Of a stretch of DNA of 57,008 bases, positions 26,535-35,236 are shown in pieces. Source of the DNA: Deltaproteobacteria bacterium (GTDB lineage: Bacteria > Desulfobacterota > BSN033 > WVXP01); contig JAFDHF010000014.1 of assembly GCA_019308905.1 (NCBI GenBank), positions 1-57,008 of the forward strand, given 5' to 3'. How positions within the stretch are numbered: position 1 is the stretch's first letter; every line of letters starts with the position of its first letter. Position numbers and translations under genes: made by a program. The notes below the pieces were generated by a model that was not told the DNA's origin, searched no databases, and worked only from the letters and a program-made list of their open reading frames with translations.

Positions 26535-27515
26535 TCACTTCCCGAAGATGACCTTGCTCACTACTTCCTGTGTCACTCCTGCATCAAGAGTATCCTGGGC
26601 TCTCCTGAGTTCCCCGTAATCCATCCGGTCTAGCATGGCAACGAGGTTATTGAGGTTCTTGATGCAGAGGCCGGCGGCCTTCAGAGCATCCTCCCTGAAA
26701 GGGAAGATGTCGAGTCCCAACCAGCCGTCGTAGCCGGTCAGATCGAGGTAGTAGAGAAACTCCAGGGTATCCGGTATATGGACTGACCCAACTATTAGAT
26801 CATCGTCCCACTCTCCGTAAGCGTCGTTGATGTGGACATTGAAGAGCCGGCCGTGACGGCTCAGGAGGGCCACAGACTCGCCCGGTTTCTCCTTGCTCAT
26901 GAGGGCATGGCCGAAGTCGAGGGTGACTCCCACGTTTTCGCCGCATTCAAGGGCCAGGTAGAGGGCCTTGCCCACATTTCCCACGGCCAGGTACATCCTG
27001 GGTTCTTTCAGCTTGTATTCCAGGCAGATTCTCAAGTTGGGGTTGAAGTCGGCTATATCTTTGATGGATTCGATCAGGCTGTCGAGCTGTCCTACATAGT
27101 CGACCTGGAAGGGGTAGTCGAAACCATCGCTGCCCAACCAGAGGGTCACCGCCGGACATTCGATCTTCTCCGCCATCTCGACGGTGTGCTTGCACAGGTC
27201 GATCGCTTCTCTCCTGAGCCTCTCATCGGTATGGGTGATGGAACCGAGTTTGAACCTCCGATCCCCGAAGGTATTGGCTAGTATGCCCGTAGCCTGGAGC
27301 CCCTTGTCCCTGATATAGCTCCTGGTCTCCTTCAGGTCGACCCCTTCCAGCTGGGAGGAGAACAGCTCGATGCCCTTGATCCCTTCGACCGAGGCCGCCA
27401 TGTCGATGAGCTCCCTGAGCTGGTAAGACCGGCCGAGGTATCCTGAGGGGACAAACCGGTCGGCACATCCGCCCAGGCACCAGAGTCCCGTTGCGTATTT
27501 GAATTCTCTTGCCAT
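26535..27515 (-). CDS. sugar phosphate isomerase/epimerase (xylose isomerase-like TIM barrel)
   Basis: A 326-residue protein of the xylose isomerase-like/AP-endonuclease-2 fold. Candidate metal ligands are in CLEYKLKEPR (Glu), TLDFGHAL (Asp/His), HINDAYGEWDDD (His/Asp) and LGLDIFPFRED (Asp). The family includes tagatose/psicose epimerases, rhamnose isomerase-like enzymes and EryC-type tetrulose-phosphate enzymes. ATG 27515 has GGAGGCGGGAG before it; the longer GTG start is less good. It lies 45 bp from the cupin gene and between the SorC regulator and the broken importer, so it likely acts on the same substrate. Specific reaction unknown. Confidence 0.8.
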   Translation of the reverse strand: MAREFKYATGLWCLGGCADRFVPSGYLGRSYQLRELIDMAASVEGIKGIELFSSQLEGVDLKETRSYIRDKGLQATGILANTFGDRRFKLGSITHTDERLRREAIDLCKHTVEMAEKIECPAVTLWLGSDGFDYPFQVDYVGQLDSLIESIKDIADFNPNLRICLEYKLKEPRMYLAVGNVGKALYLALECGENVGVTLDFGHALMSKEKPGESVALLSRHGRLFNVHINDAYGEWDDDLIVGSVHIPDTLEFLYYLDLTGYDGWLGLDIFPFREDALKAAGLCIKNLNNLVAMLDRMDYGELRRAQDTLDAGVTQEVVSKVIFGK

Positions 27516-27560
27516 CTCCCGCCTCCTTTTCCCCATCACAGCCGCCCGGCTGGAAAGAGC

Positions 27561-27908
27561 CTACTTGGCGTAGTTCGGAATCACGCAGATAAACTCGAAC
27601 GGCTCCGAGTAGGGATTGGTGAACTGATGAACCTCGTTTCGGGCCACGAAGATGCTGTGGCCAGCAGACAGAGGGTGCTCCTGCCCCTTTTCATCGATGG
27701 CTACACCCCTGCCCTTTTCCACCTGGACGAGATGTTCGTACTGGTGCTTGTGCCGGACGGTATACCCTCCTGGAAGGACCTTGAAGTACCTCATTACGAT
27801 GTCGTCCGATCCCTCTTCAGGCCCAACGAGTACCTTCTTGACCACACCCCGTGCACCCTCCATCTCGACCAAGACATCTCCTGATTCGATCTTCCGGTTG
27901 ATCTCCAT
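27561..27908 (-). CDS. small cupin-domain protein
   Basis: A 115-residue single-cupin protein. Cupin motif 1 reads VRHKHQYEHLVQVEKGRG (metal ligands His, His, Glu-like) and motif 2 HSIFVARNEVHQFTN with a further histidine. Such proteins bind a metal and often isomerise or sense sugars. ATG 27908 follows GGAGGGAACCGG; an in-frame GTG five codons earlier is possible. It lies 76 bp behind the SorC regulator gene and just before the TIM-barrel isomerase, so a role in the same catabolic step (mutarotation or isomerisation) is reasonable but unproven. Confidence 0.75.
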   Translation of the reverse strand: MEINRKIESGDVLVEMEGARGVVKKVLVGPEEGSDDIVMRYFKVLPGGYTVRHKHQYEHLVQVEKGRGVAIDEKGQEHPLSAGHSIFVARNEVHQFTNPYSEPFEFICVIPNYAK

Positions 27909-27984
27909 GCCGGTTCCCTCCACGCTGTTTCCTACGCCTTCCCAGCGGCCTCCGCCTCTATCAGACCTAATCTGCCTAGACGGA

Positions 27985-28938
27985 TCACTCCTCGGAGACG
28001 AGCAACCTGCCGGCGGTCTCCTCGTCGGTTATCAGGACATTCACGTATCCTCCTTTCAAAGCACCGTGGATGGCGTCGACCTTGCCCACGCCTCCTGCCA
28101 CGCCGATCACGGTCCTGATCTTTCTCAGCTCGTCCAGACCGACCCCGATCACCCGCTCCGCGTACCCACTGTTGACGGGGACCCCCTCCTTGTCATAGAA
28201 ATGGCCGCATACATCTCCGGCCGCCCCAAGGCTTCTCAGCCGTCTGACCTCTCCGGGAGATAGAAAGCCGGCCTTGACAAGAGAGCAGTCTTCGCTTGCG
28301 TTCCCTATCCCTACCACGGCGAGGTCCGATCGCCTGGCCATTTCCAAGGCGCGGTTGACGCTCTTTTCAGAGGCGATGATCGACCTGCTCCTGGCGGAGT
28401 CGGCCACCGCAGGAGCCGATATGTAGTAGCACTCCACACTCAGAGCATCGGCCAGCTTCCAGGCAACCTCATAGGAGTTTTCGTCGGCTTTCTTGGTCCA
28501 GCCACCGATGAGCGATACGACATGGCACTGGGCGAGGGGTCTCCTGGGAAGGAACTTGGTGATCTCTTTCAGCGTGGTCCCCCAACCCACGCCGACCACC
28601 TGATTCTTTTCCAGCTTTCTCAACAGGTAACGGGCCGCAGCCTCTCCCAGGGTCTTCTTCAGCCCCTCCTCGTCCCGGGGAGTGACCGATACCACGGCGT
28701 CGGACAAGGAGAACCGCTCTTTGAGCTTGTCCTCCTTCTCAAAACATCCGATCAAGGGATCGTCGATCTTGATTCGAACCAAACCCGTTGCCCGGGATTT
28801 CGAGATACTCCTCTGGACCTGCATCCTCGAAAGGCCCAGCATATCGGAAATCTCACGCTGTGTGTGGCCCTTGATAAAATAGAGCCACGCGATTCGACCG
28901 GCGAGATCGCCCCTCCGAGATCTCTCTTCTCTGCTCAT
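27985..28938 (-). CDS. SorC-family transcriptional regulator
   Basis: A 317-residue SorC/DeoR-like regulator: N-terminal helix-turn-helix (HTQREISDMLGLSRMQVQRS, about residues 25-45) and a sugar-phosphate-binding domain with VVGVGWGTTLKEI, GIGNASEDCSL, GHFYDKEG and GVGLDELRKI. EryD of erythritol catabolism belongs to this family. I chose ATG 28938; the frame runs open for a further 91 codons upstream, but that part crosses the promoter and has no family resemblance. Its promoter and a 21-bp dyad at 28970-28990 are mirrored upstream of importer 4, suggesting autoregulation and control of that operon. Confidence 0.88.
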   Translation of the reverse strand: MSREERSRRGDLAGRIAWLYFIKGHTQREISDMLGLSRMQVQRSISKSRATGLVRIKIDDPLIGCFEKEDKLKERFSLSDAVVSVTPRDEEGLKKTLGEAAARYLLRKLEKNQVVGVGWGTTLKEITKFLPRRPLAQCHVVSLIGGWTKKADENSYEVAWKLADALSVECYYISAPAVADSARSRSIIASEKSVNRALEMARRSDLAVVGIGNASEDCSLVKAGFLSPGEVRRLRSLGAAGDVCGHFYDKEGVPVNSGYAERVIGVGLDELRKIRTVIGVAGGVGKVDAIHGALKGGYVNVLITDEETAGRLLVSEE

Positions 28939-28969
28939 CTGTTCATAAGCTCCCCTGTTCCCACTATTC

Positions 28970-29004
28970 GAACTCTGCTTAGCACAGCTCAATCTTAGTG
29001 TCAA
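28970..29004 (-). promoter_or_regulatory. SorC-gene promoter with 21-bp dyad operator (copy A)
   Basis: On the minus strand TTGACA (29004-28999) is followed after 17 nt by a weak -10 (TAAGCA). The -10 region lies in the dyad GAACTCTGCTTAGCACAGCTC (28970-28990), which reads GA-CT-TG-T-A-CA-AG-TC in both directions. Nearly the same sequence lies at 37868-37902 upstream of importer 4. A shared regulator, most likely the SorC protein, is inferred. Confidence 0.65.
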
Positions 29005-29117
29005 GAGTTTTTCTCCTCCGCACCGAGTACCGCTGGTCTTTGCCGAATCGCCTTTATCTCTGAAGCATTGGAAGCATGAAACAATGTTCAAAGTCCTTTT
29101 CATCCTCAATTTTCTGC

Positions 29118-29145
29118 TTGACAAACCCTTGTGCCAACCTATAAT
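29118..29145 (+). promoter_or_regulatory. consensus sigma70 promoter of dhaK
   Basis: TTGACA (29118-29123) and TATAAT (29140-29145) are both perfect hexamers with a 16-nt spacer, 50 bp before the dhaK ATG and divergent from the SorC promoter. Confidence 0.8.
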
Positions 29146-29194
29146 AGCTTCCGAATCCTGTCCGTTTTCAGTCTTACACAAGGGGGTTTTTCCG

Positions 29195-30190
29195 ATGAAG
29201 AAATTTATCAATGACCCATTCCATGTGGTCGACGAGATGCTCGAGGGGTTTCTCGCCGTTCATGGGAGGTATCTGCGCAGGCTGGAATCAGCCAGGACCG
29301 TGGTCCGCGCCGATGCACCGGTCCAGGGCAAGGTGGGAGTCGTCACCGGTGGAGGATCCGGGCATAAACCGGCCTTCATCGGATTCGTAGGCAAGGGTAT
29401 GCTGGACGCCGTGGCCGTGGGAGAGATCTTCACCTCGCCCCCTCCCAACGCGGTCTTCGAGGCGGCCAGGGCCGTGAACGGAGGCAGAGGAGTCCTCTTC
29501 CTGCTCGGAAACTACGCAGGGGACGTGATGAACTTTCAGCTTGCCGCCGACATGGCCAGGGCAGAAGGGATTGCCGTGGAGCAGGTCATCGCCACGGACG
29601 ATGTCGGCTCCGGACCGAAGGAGAAGGCCTCCAACAGGCGAGGAGTCGTAGGAGAGTTCTTGGCGTGGAAGATAGCCGGGGCAAAGGCAGAGGCAGGAGG
29701 GAGTCTGGAAGAGTGCAGGCAGGTCGCCGAAAAGGTGAACAGCTATACGAGAACCCTGGGGGTTGCCCTGTCGCCATGCACGGTTCCGGCCAAGGGGACA
29801 CCCACGTTCACCCTGGCAGAGGACGAGATGGAATACGGTGTGGGTCACCACGGAGAGCCCGGGACGGCCAAGATAAAGCTGATGACCGCAGACGAGGTCA
29901 CGGAGAAAATGACAGGAGAGATCCTGGAGGACCTTCCTTTTGGTTCAGGAGACGAGGTTGCCGTCTTGATCAACGGCCTGGGAGCCACACCCTTGATCGA
30001 ACTCTACGTCTGCTTCCGGAAGGTGAAACAGATCCTCGACGGAAAAGGCATCAAGATCGAGCGCTCCTATGTGGGAGAGTATTTTACGGCACTGGAGATG
30101 GCAGGATTCTCGATCACTCTGATGAAACTCGATCCCGAGTTGAAGTCTCTTCTCGAAGCGCCTGCCGATACTCCATATTACAGGCTCTGA
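29195..30190 (+). CDS. dhaK: dihydroxyacetone kinase subunit DhaK (or tetrulose kinase homologue)
   Basis: A 331-residue DhaK. The substrate-binding loop GGGSGHKPAF and GNYAGDVMNF are present, and GVGHHGEPG carries the histidine that binds the ketone substrate covalently. In the family DhaK holds dihydroxyacetone and DhaL brings the phosphate; relatives LerK/DerK act on L- and D-erythrulose. No DhaM is nearby, so whether the donor is ATP or a distant PTS protein is open. ATG 29195 has AGGGGG upstream; open frame before it covers the promoter. It is followed 12 bp later by dhaL. Confidence 0.9.
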   Translation: MKKFINDPFHVVDEMLEGFLAVHGRYLRRLESARTVVRADAPVQGKVGVVTGGGSGHKPAFIGFVGKGMLDAVAVGEIFTSPPPNAVFEAARAVNGGRGVLFLLGNYAGDVMNFQLAADMARAEGIAVEQVIATDDVGSGPKEKASNRRGVVGEFLAWKIAGAKAEAGGSLEECRQVAEKVNSYTRTLGVALSPCTVPAKGTPTFTLAEDEMEYGVGHHGEPGTAKIKLMTADEVTEKMTGEILEDLPFGSGDEVAVLINGLGATPLIELYVCFRKVKQILDGKGIKIERSYVGEYFTALEMAGFSITLMKLDPELKSLLEAPADTPYYRL

Positions 30191-30202
30191 AGAGGGGATC
30201 CC

Positions 30203-30847
30203 ATGGCACATGGAGTTACGAACAGAGAAGTAATGGCGATCATGGAGAGTCTCTGCGACACCATGGAGAAGGAGAAGGACTACCTCTCGGAACTGGACGG
30301 GGCCATCGGGGACGGGGACCATGGTGTCAATATGGCCAAGTGCTTCCGCGAGGTGAGAAAAAAGCTGCCCGAGAGCCGGGACAAGAACGTGGGTGCCATC
30401 CTCAGATCCGTGGGCATGGTCGTTCTCAACTCCGTGGGCGGGGCAATGGGAGCTCTCTACGGCACGTTTTTTCTAAGGCTGGCCCAGGAGGCTGGAGAAA
30501 AGCCGGAAATCGATCTCGGCGACCTCGTGAGAATGTTCCAGGCAGCCGAAAAGGGGATCCTCGACATCGGCAAGGCCCATGTGGGGGACAAGACCCTGAT
30601 CGACACCCTGAGCCCCGCCGTTCGTGCCTTGGAAAAAGCCGCTCAGCAGGGAAAGTCCCTCTCCGATGCCATGTCCGACTTCGAAAAAGCGGCAAAGAGA
30701 GGCATGGAATCGACACGAGACCTCGTGGCCAGGATCGGGAGGGCTAGCCGCCTGGGAGAGAGAACCAAGGGGCACCTCGATGCCGGAGCCGCCTCCTGCT
30801 ACTTCATCCTCCGCGCCTTCTCCGAAGGGATGAAGCAAGCGGGATGA
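30203..30847 (+). CDS. dhaL: dihydroxyacetone kinase nucleotide subunit DhaL
   Basis: A 214-residue all-alpha subunit. The Mg-ADP-binding aspartates are in ELDGAIGDGDHGVNM near residue 35, and SVGGAMGALYGTFF and VGDKTLIDTLSPA follow as expected. It completes the kinase with DhaK. GAGGGG lies before the ATG. It ends 33 bp from the convergent EltD-like gene, with a GC hairpin between. Confidence 0.92.
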   Translation: MAHGVTNREVMAIMESLCDTMEKEKDYLSELDGAIGDGDHGVNMAKCFREVRKKLPESRDKNVGAILRSVGMVVLNSVGGAMGALYGTFFLRLAQEAGEKPEIDLGDLVRMFQAAEKGILDIGKAHVGDKTLIDTLSPAVRALEKAAQQGKSLSDAMSDFEKAAKRGMESTRDLVARIGRASRLGERTKGHLDAGAASCYFILRAFSEGMKQAG

Positions 30848-30862
30848 AGACTCAGGCTCCTG

Positions 30863-30879
30863 GGGGGCCGCCGGCCCCC
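30863..30879. terminator. short GC hairpin between convergent dhaL and dehydrogenase genes
   Basis: GGGGGCC (30863-30869) pairs with GGCCCCC (30873-30879) over a 3-nt loop. It has no T-run on either side, so intrinsic termination is doubtful; position between convergent genes is the main argument. Confidence 0.35.
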
Positions 30880-31941
30880 TCACTCGGGTTTCATGAGGAC
30901 CTTGATGGCACCCCCCTTGTGGCCCTTTGACACATCGATTGCCTTCTTGAACTCAGAAAGCGGAAACGGTTCAGAGGCGATGCCCCGTGATGTGATCAGC
31001 CCTTTGGATAGAAAATCGATGGCCGGCCCGTAGGTGTGGAACCCGAGGTGTCCTCCCCTTATCTCCATCTCCTTGATATCTGAAATGATCGACCAGTCGA
31101 GGGAGACCTCTTCCCCGAAAACCGAGAACTCCATCAGCCGCCCTCCCCGGCGGAGCATATCGACTGCCGAGTGCACACTCTGATTCGTTCCCGCAGCCTC
31201 CAGGACAACGTCGCACCCTATGCCGTCTTCCGTCACCGACCTGACCCTGGCAACAGGATCCTCCTTTTTCGGATTGACGGTCATATCGGCCCCGAGGTCC
31301 CTGGCCACCTCGAGCCTGTGATCATCGACATCGACGGCGATCACCTGTCTTGGATTCTTGAGCTTTGCACCCTGGAGCATGAATAGCCCGATGGGACCGC
31401 ACCCCATGATCACCACCGTCTCGCCGAACTGGATACCCGCCCTGTTGACCCCGTGGAGCGCACAGGAGAGGGGTTCGATCACTGCCGCATCGCTCCAGGA
31501 AACATTGTCCGGCACCTTGTGCACAATCGATCCCTTTGGATAGATCATGTGCCCGGCCCATCCCCCGTTGTATTTCACGATACCGAAAACCGCATGGGGG
31601 TCGCAGAGGTTGTACTGTCCCCGCTTGCACCAGTAGCACTTTCCGCAGGGCACGATGTTCTCGGCTATCGCCCTTTCACCCACCTTGAGCCCGTATTTTT
31701 CTCCCGCTCCAGGCCCGAGTTTCAAGACCCGGCCCATGAATTCGTGGCCGGCAACGATCGGAGCATTGTCGTAGGCGACCTTTGCGAAGTAAGCATTGCC
31801 GTAGTAGATCTTTGGATCGGCCGCACAGATCCCGCAGCTCTCGATCTCTACCAGGACCTCCTCCTCACCGGGCTCGGGGATCTCGAAATCCTCGTACCTG
31901 AAATCCTCCTTTCCGTATATCACGACCGCCTTGGTTAACAT
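30880..31941 (-). CDS. EltD-like erythritol/L-threitol dehydrogenase (zinc MDR)
   Basis: A 353-residue medium-chain dehydrogenase. Zinc ligands are in CGICAADPK and VAGHEFMG, the structural lobe is VPCGKCYWCKRGQYNLC, and the cofactor motif is GCGPIG. Compared from memory, it tracks the mycobacterial erythritol/L-threitol dehydrogenase EltD through much of its length (IEPLSCALHG, LDWSIISDIKE, GGHLGF). EltD oxidises erythritol or L-threitol to an erythrulose, the substrate class of DhaKL-type LerK/DerK. The gene lies 145 bp behind importer 4's last ATPase and may share its transcript. Substrate inferred, not proven. Confidence 0.82.
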   Translation of the reverse strand: MLTKAVVIYGKEDFRYEDFEIPEPGEEEVLVEIESCGICAADPKIYYGNAYFAKVAYDNAPIVAGHEFMGRVLKLGPGAGEKYGLKVGERAIAENIVPCGKCYWCKRGQYNLCDPHAVFGIVKYNGGWAGHMIYPKGSIVHKVPDNVSWSDAAVIEPLSCALHGVNRAGIQFGETVVIMGCGPIGLFMLQGAKLKNPRQVIAVDVDDHRLEVARDLGADMTVNPKKEDPVARVRSVTEDGIGCDVVLEAAGTNQSVHSAVDMLRRGGRLMEFSVFGEEVSLDWSIISDIKEMEIRGGHLGFHTYGPAIDFLSKGLITSRGIASEPFPLSEFKKAIDVSKGHKGGAIKVLMKPE

Positions 31942-32086
31942 GGGATCTCCTCCTTTTCCAGGGGTTCACTGTGATGGTCACATGCAGAGACAGATCTTCT
32001 CATCCAGAGGCCAAAAGGTAAAATGGCATGCCTCAAGGGCCCTTGCCTCGGCCGCCCACCTCCTGTGATGGTCGCGGAAGGATAGT

Positions 32087-33196
32087 TCAGGCCGAAGCCA
32101 AAGCCTTTCCGCTCTCCTTATCGAAGACGTGGACATGGTCTGTGGAGAAACTGGCCACGAAATCCTCCCTTTTTCCCAGGTCCACGGCCCCCAGAAGGGT
32201 CAACAGGAGACGGTGTTCACCAGACCGGAGATAGACAACGGTCATGTCTCCCACCAGCTCTACGGCATATACGCTGCCGCGAATCGAGACAAACCCCGGA
32301 CCGTCCTTCCGCCCCGGTTCCAGGTCCCCCGGGCGTATCCCGATGGTCACCATCCTCTTGTTGCTGCCCCGGAATCTCACGGCCTCCTCAGGGGAGAGGG
32401 GTAACCTGAACAGGGGGCTCTCCAGGTAGAGCTCGTCCCCCTGTTGGGAGACGGTGCAGTCTATGAAGTTCATTGGAGGTTCGCCGATGAATCCGGCCAC
32501 AAAGAGATTGGCCGGCTTGTCGTAGAGTTCGTCGGGCCTTCCCACTTGCTGCAAAACCCCCAGGTTCATTACCGCTATCCTGTCCCCCAGGGCCATGGCC
32601 TCGAGTTGGTCATGGGTGACATATACAATCGTATTGCCCACCTCCAGATGGAGCCGTTTGATCTCTGTCCGGATCTCGTTCTTCAGGGTCGTGTCGAGAT
32701 GAGAAATCGGCTCGTCCATCAATATCAGCTCGACACCCTCTTTTACCAGGGCTCTTGCCAGCGAGATCCTCTGTTGCTGCCCTCCGCTCAGTTCCGCCGG
32801 GGTCTTCTCCAGAACCTCGTCGATTCTCAAAACCTCGGCAACCCTTTTGACCCTCTTCTTGATCTCCCTGGCAGGAATGCCTTTTGCCTGCAAGGGAAAG
32901 GCGATATTCTCAAAGACCGTGAGCGGAGGGTAGAGCGCGTAATCCTCAAAGGCCATGGCTATGTTGCGGCGCTGCGGAGGGAGATCGTTGACTCTCGTTT
33001 CCCCGATGTATATGCTCCCCCTTGAGATTTTTTCAAGACCAGCAATCATCCTCAGGGTGGAAGTCTTCCCGCAGCCAGAGGGCCCCAGAAAGGCCAGGCA
33101 CTCCCCCTCCTTGCAGGAAAGGCTCAGGTCCTTGACCGCTTCTATATCTTTCCCCCTGTAGTACTTGTAGACATTCTCCAACCTGAGCTTCTCCAT
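32087..33196 (-). CDS. CUT1 ABC importer ATPase, near-complete (importer 4)
   Basis: A 369-residue MalK-like ATPase with Walker A GPSGCGKTS, signature LSGGQQQRISLARA, Walker B LMDEPISHLD and switch YVTHDQLEA. Only the Q-loop differs: MAFEDYALYPPL has glutamate for the glutamine that senses the gamma phosphate and contacts the permease. The TOBE domain includes GIRPGDL. ATG 33196 follows GAGGGAAGG. It pairs with the product of 33208-34326, which lacks the switch histidine, so this subunit should carry most of the hydrolysis. Confidence 0.9.
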   Translation of the reverse strand: MEKLRLENVYKYYRGKDIEAVKDLSLSCKEGECLAFLGPSGCGKTSTLRMIAGLEKISRGSIYIGETRVNDLPPQRRNIAMAFEDYALYPPLTVFENIAFPLQAKGIPAREIKKRVKRVAEVLRIDEVLEKTPAELSGGQQQRISLARALVKEGVELILMDEPISHLDTTLKNEIRTEIKRLHLEVGNTIVYVTHDQLEAMALGDRIAVMNLGVLQQVGRPDELYDKPANLFVAGFIGEPPMNFIDCTVSQQGDELYLESPLFRLPLSPEEAVRFRGSNKRMVTIGIRPGDLEPGRKDGPGFVSIRGSVYAVELVGDMTVVYLRSGEHRLLLTLLGAVDLGKREDFVASFSTDHVHVFDKESGKALASA

Positions 33197-33207
33197 GGCC
33201 TTCCCTC

Positions 33208-34326
33208 TCAACTCTCCATGATATTCTTGCCGTCTCGGGCATCGAAGACGTGGATTCTCTTCTCATCGATAAAGAGCCTCACCTCTTCACCGGTCGTTCT
33301 CTTGTCGATTCTCGCACCGGTCTGCACCTTGAGGATCTCGCTTCCAACCTTTACTGATAGAGACCCCTTTGTTCCGAGAGGCTCGTAGACGTATACCTCG
33401 CCGGTCACCGTCGGCTCGCGGGGATCCCCGGCCTCCAGAAGCTCTATCTCACTCGGATAGATCCCGATCCTCACGGAGGACAAGCCCTCCTCCTCTATTT
33501 TCGCCTGCTGCTGCCGCCCTATCTTCACCCTGAACCCATCGGCGTCGAGACTCATCCTGCCGTCCTCGACCACGGGCACGGCCCTCTTGATAAGGTTCAT
33601 CGGCGGGATACCGATCAGTTCGCCCACCTTCTCGTTTGCCGGCCTGCTGAATATCTCCTGCCTGGTTCCGATTTGCAGCACCGACCCCTCGCTGAGGATA
33701 ACCACCCGATCCGCCATGCCGAAGGCCTCCATGTAGTCGGTGGTGGCATGGAGGGTCGTCAACCCCCGCTCTTTGAGAAAATTCCTCAGATCCGGCCGCA
33801 GTCCGTGCCTCAGCCTGGCATCCAGATGGGCGATCGGTTCATCCATGAGAAGGACTCGAGGCTTTCTCACCAGTGCTCTAGCCAGGGAGACTCGCTGCCG
33901 CTGGCCTCCGCTCAGCTCCTTGGGGCGTCTATCCAAGAAACCGGAGATCTCCAGCATGTCGGTGATCTCCTTGACGCGTCTCTCGATCTCCTCCTGAGCC
34001 ACCCTGACAGCCCGCGCCGGCGCCCTGAACGAAAGGGTTATGTTGTCCAAAACGCTCAGGTGGGGATAGAGGGCATAGGTCTCGAATACCATGGCCACGT
34101 CCCTCTCTTCGGGGGGCAAGAGGGTGACGTCTTCTCCTCCGATAAACACCCGGCCGGAAGTGACCGGCTCTATCCCGGCCACGACCTTGAGAGTCGTGGT
34201 CTTGCCGGCACCGGGACGGCCGAGCAGGACCACCAGTTCTCCATCTTCGAGCCGTAAATCCAACCGCTCTACGGCACTAACCTTGTCGTATTTCTTCTCC
34301 ACTCCCTGCAGTTCCAGATCAGCCAT
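33208..34326 (-). CDS. CUT1 ABC importer ATPase lacking the switch histidine (importer 4)
   Basis: A 372-residue MalK-like ATPase with Walker A GRPGAGKTT, signature LSGGQRQRVSLARA and Walker B LMDEPIAHLD. The switch region reads LHATTDYMEAFGMAD, with threonine for histidine, and the Q-loop MVFETYALYPHL has glutamate for glutamine. TOBE region follows (RIGIYPSEIEL). GAGGTGAAG precedes ATG 34326. It lies 11 bp upstream of its partner gene. Expected to bind ATP and lend its signature to the partner while being weak in its own site. Confidence 0.9.
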   Translation of the reverse strand: MADLELQGVEKKYDKVSAVERLDLRLEDGELVVLLGRPGAGKTTTLKVVAGIEPVTSGRVFIGGEDVTLLPPEERDVAMVFETYALYPHLSVLDNITLSFRAPARAVRVAQEEIERRVKEITDMLEISGFLDRRPKELSGGQRQRVSLARALVRKPRVLLMDEPIAHLDARLRHGLRPDLRNFLKERGLTTLHATTDYMEAFGMADRVVILSEGSVLQIGTRQEIFSRPANEKVGELIGIPPMNLIKRAVPVVEDGRMSLDADGFRVKIGRQQQAKIEEEGLSSVRIGIYPSEIELLEAGDPREPTVTGEVYVYEPLGTKGSLSVKVGSEILKVQTGARIDKRTTGEEVRLFIDEKRIHVFDARDGKNIMES

Positions 34327-34347
34327 CTTCACCTCGTTCCTTGTCCG

Positions 34348-35196
34348 CTATCCTCTCACCGCGCCAAAACTCAGACCCGCCACCACGTAACGCTGGATGA
34401 AGAGCGAGAGAAGCACGCTCGGAACCATGGCCAGGGTGGCGGCTGCAGCCATCTGTCCCCAGAGCACCCTCTCGTAGGAGATGAACCCGAGCAGCGAGGG
34501 GGTCACCGGCCTGCTGACCTCACCGGCCAGGACGTAACCGTACAGAAACTCGTTCCAGGAATAAATGAAGGCCACGACACTGGTTGCGGCGATTGCGGGC
34601 TTGACAAGAGGCAGGGTGACCCTGGTAAAGACCCCCCACCACGAGAACCCGTCCACCCGTGCCGCCTGTTCCACCTCAACGGGTATGGCGGCGAAATAGC
34701 TCCTCATCATCCAGACGACAAAGGGAAGGAGGATGAGCTGGTGGATGAGGATCAACCCTATGTATGTATCGTAGAGTTTCAGGGTCTGGTAGATGGAGTA
34801 GAGGCCGAACACGACCAGCAATGCCGGGGCGAACTTGAAACTCAAGAGGGTAAAAGCAAAATCCTCTTTGCGGAAGAACTTGTACCTCGCCAGGGAGTAA
34901 GCAGCAGGCATACCCAATGCGAGGGCCAGGGCCGTTGCTCCCGTGGCGATGATGAGACTGTTCTTGAAGTACCGGAGGACCTCCATCTGAACCGTCTCGT
35001 AATGGGTACCAGTCCACTTTCTTCCGAGAAGCACGTTTTCCCAGTTCGCCAGGGTCGGCTTGAAAATGAACTTGGGCGGGTAGTGGGTCACGTCGGTGGG
35101 AGTCTTAAAGGACATGAGGACCATCCAGTATATCGGGAAACAGGTCCATAGCAGTACCAGCACGATAGCAACGATCCGCAAACCCTTCTTTACCAT
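34348..35196 (-). CDS. CUT1 ABC importer permease, MalG type (importer 4)
   Basis: A 282-residue permease with six hydrophobic segments, coupling loop QAARVDGFSWWGVFTRVTLP (near-canonical), YSWNEFLYGY and a typical end VVAGLSFGAVRG. ATG 35196 has GAGGAGTGAGAAG before it; the longer frame to 35223 has none. It lies 21 bp from the ATPase gene and 40 bp after the MalF-type gene. Confidence 0.9.
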   Translation of the reverse strand: MVKKGLRIVAIVLVLLWTCFPIYWMVLMSFKTPTDVTHYPPKFIFKPTLANWENVLLGRKWTGTHYETVQMEVLRYFKNSLIIATGATALALALGMPAAYSLARYKFFRKEDFAFTLLSFKFAPALLVVFGLYSIYQTLKLYDTYIGLILIHQLILLPFVVWMMRSYFAAIPVEVEQAARVDGFSWWGVFTRVTLPLVKPAIAATSVVAFIYSWNEFLYGYVLAGEVSRPVTPSLLGFISYERVLWGQMAAAATLAMVPSVLLSLFIQRYVVAGLSFGAVRG

Positions 35197-35236
35197 CTTC
35201 TCACTCCTCGAAAAACCTCGCAAGCCGGTGATATAT

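Noticed and set aside
28970-28990. CIRCE heat-shock element
   Set aside because: Shares TTAGCAC with a CIRCE half-site, but there is no GAGTGCTAA partner, and it sits by a sugar regulator rather than groES.
31970-31982. CRP-like site TGTGATGGTCACA
   Set aside because: Half sites are only 3 bp apart instead of 6, and no promoter is visible next to it.
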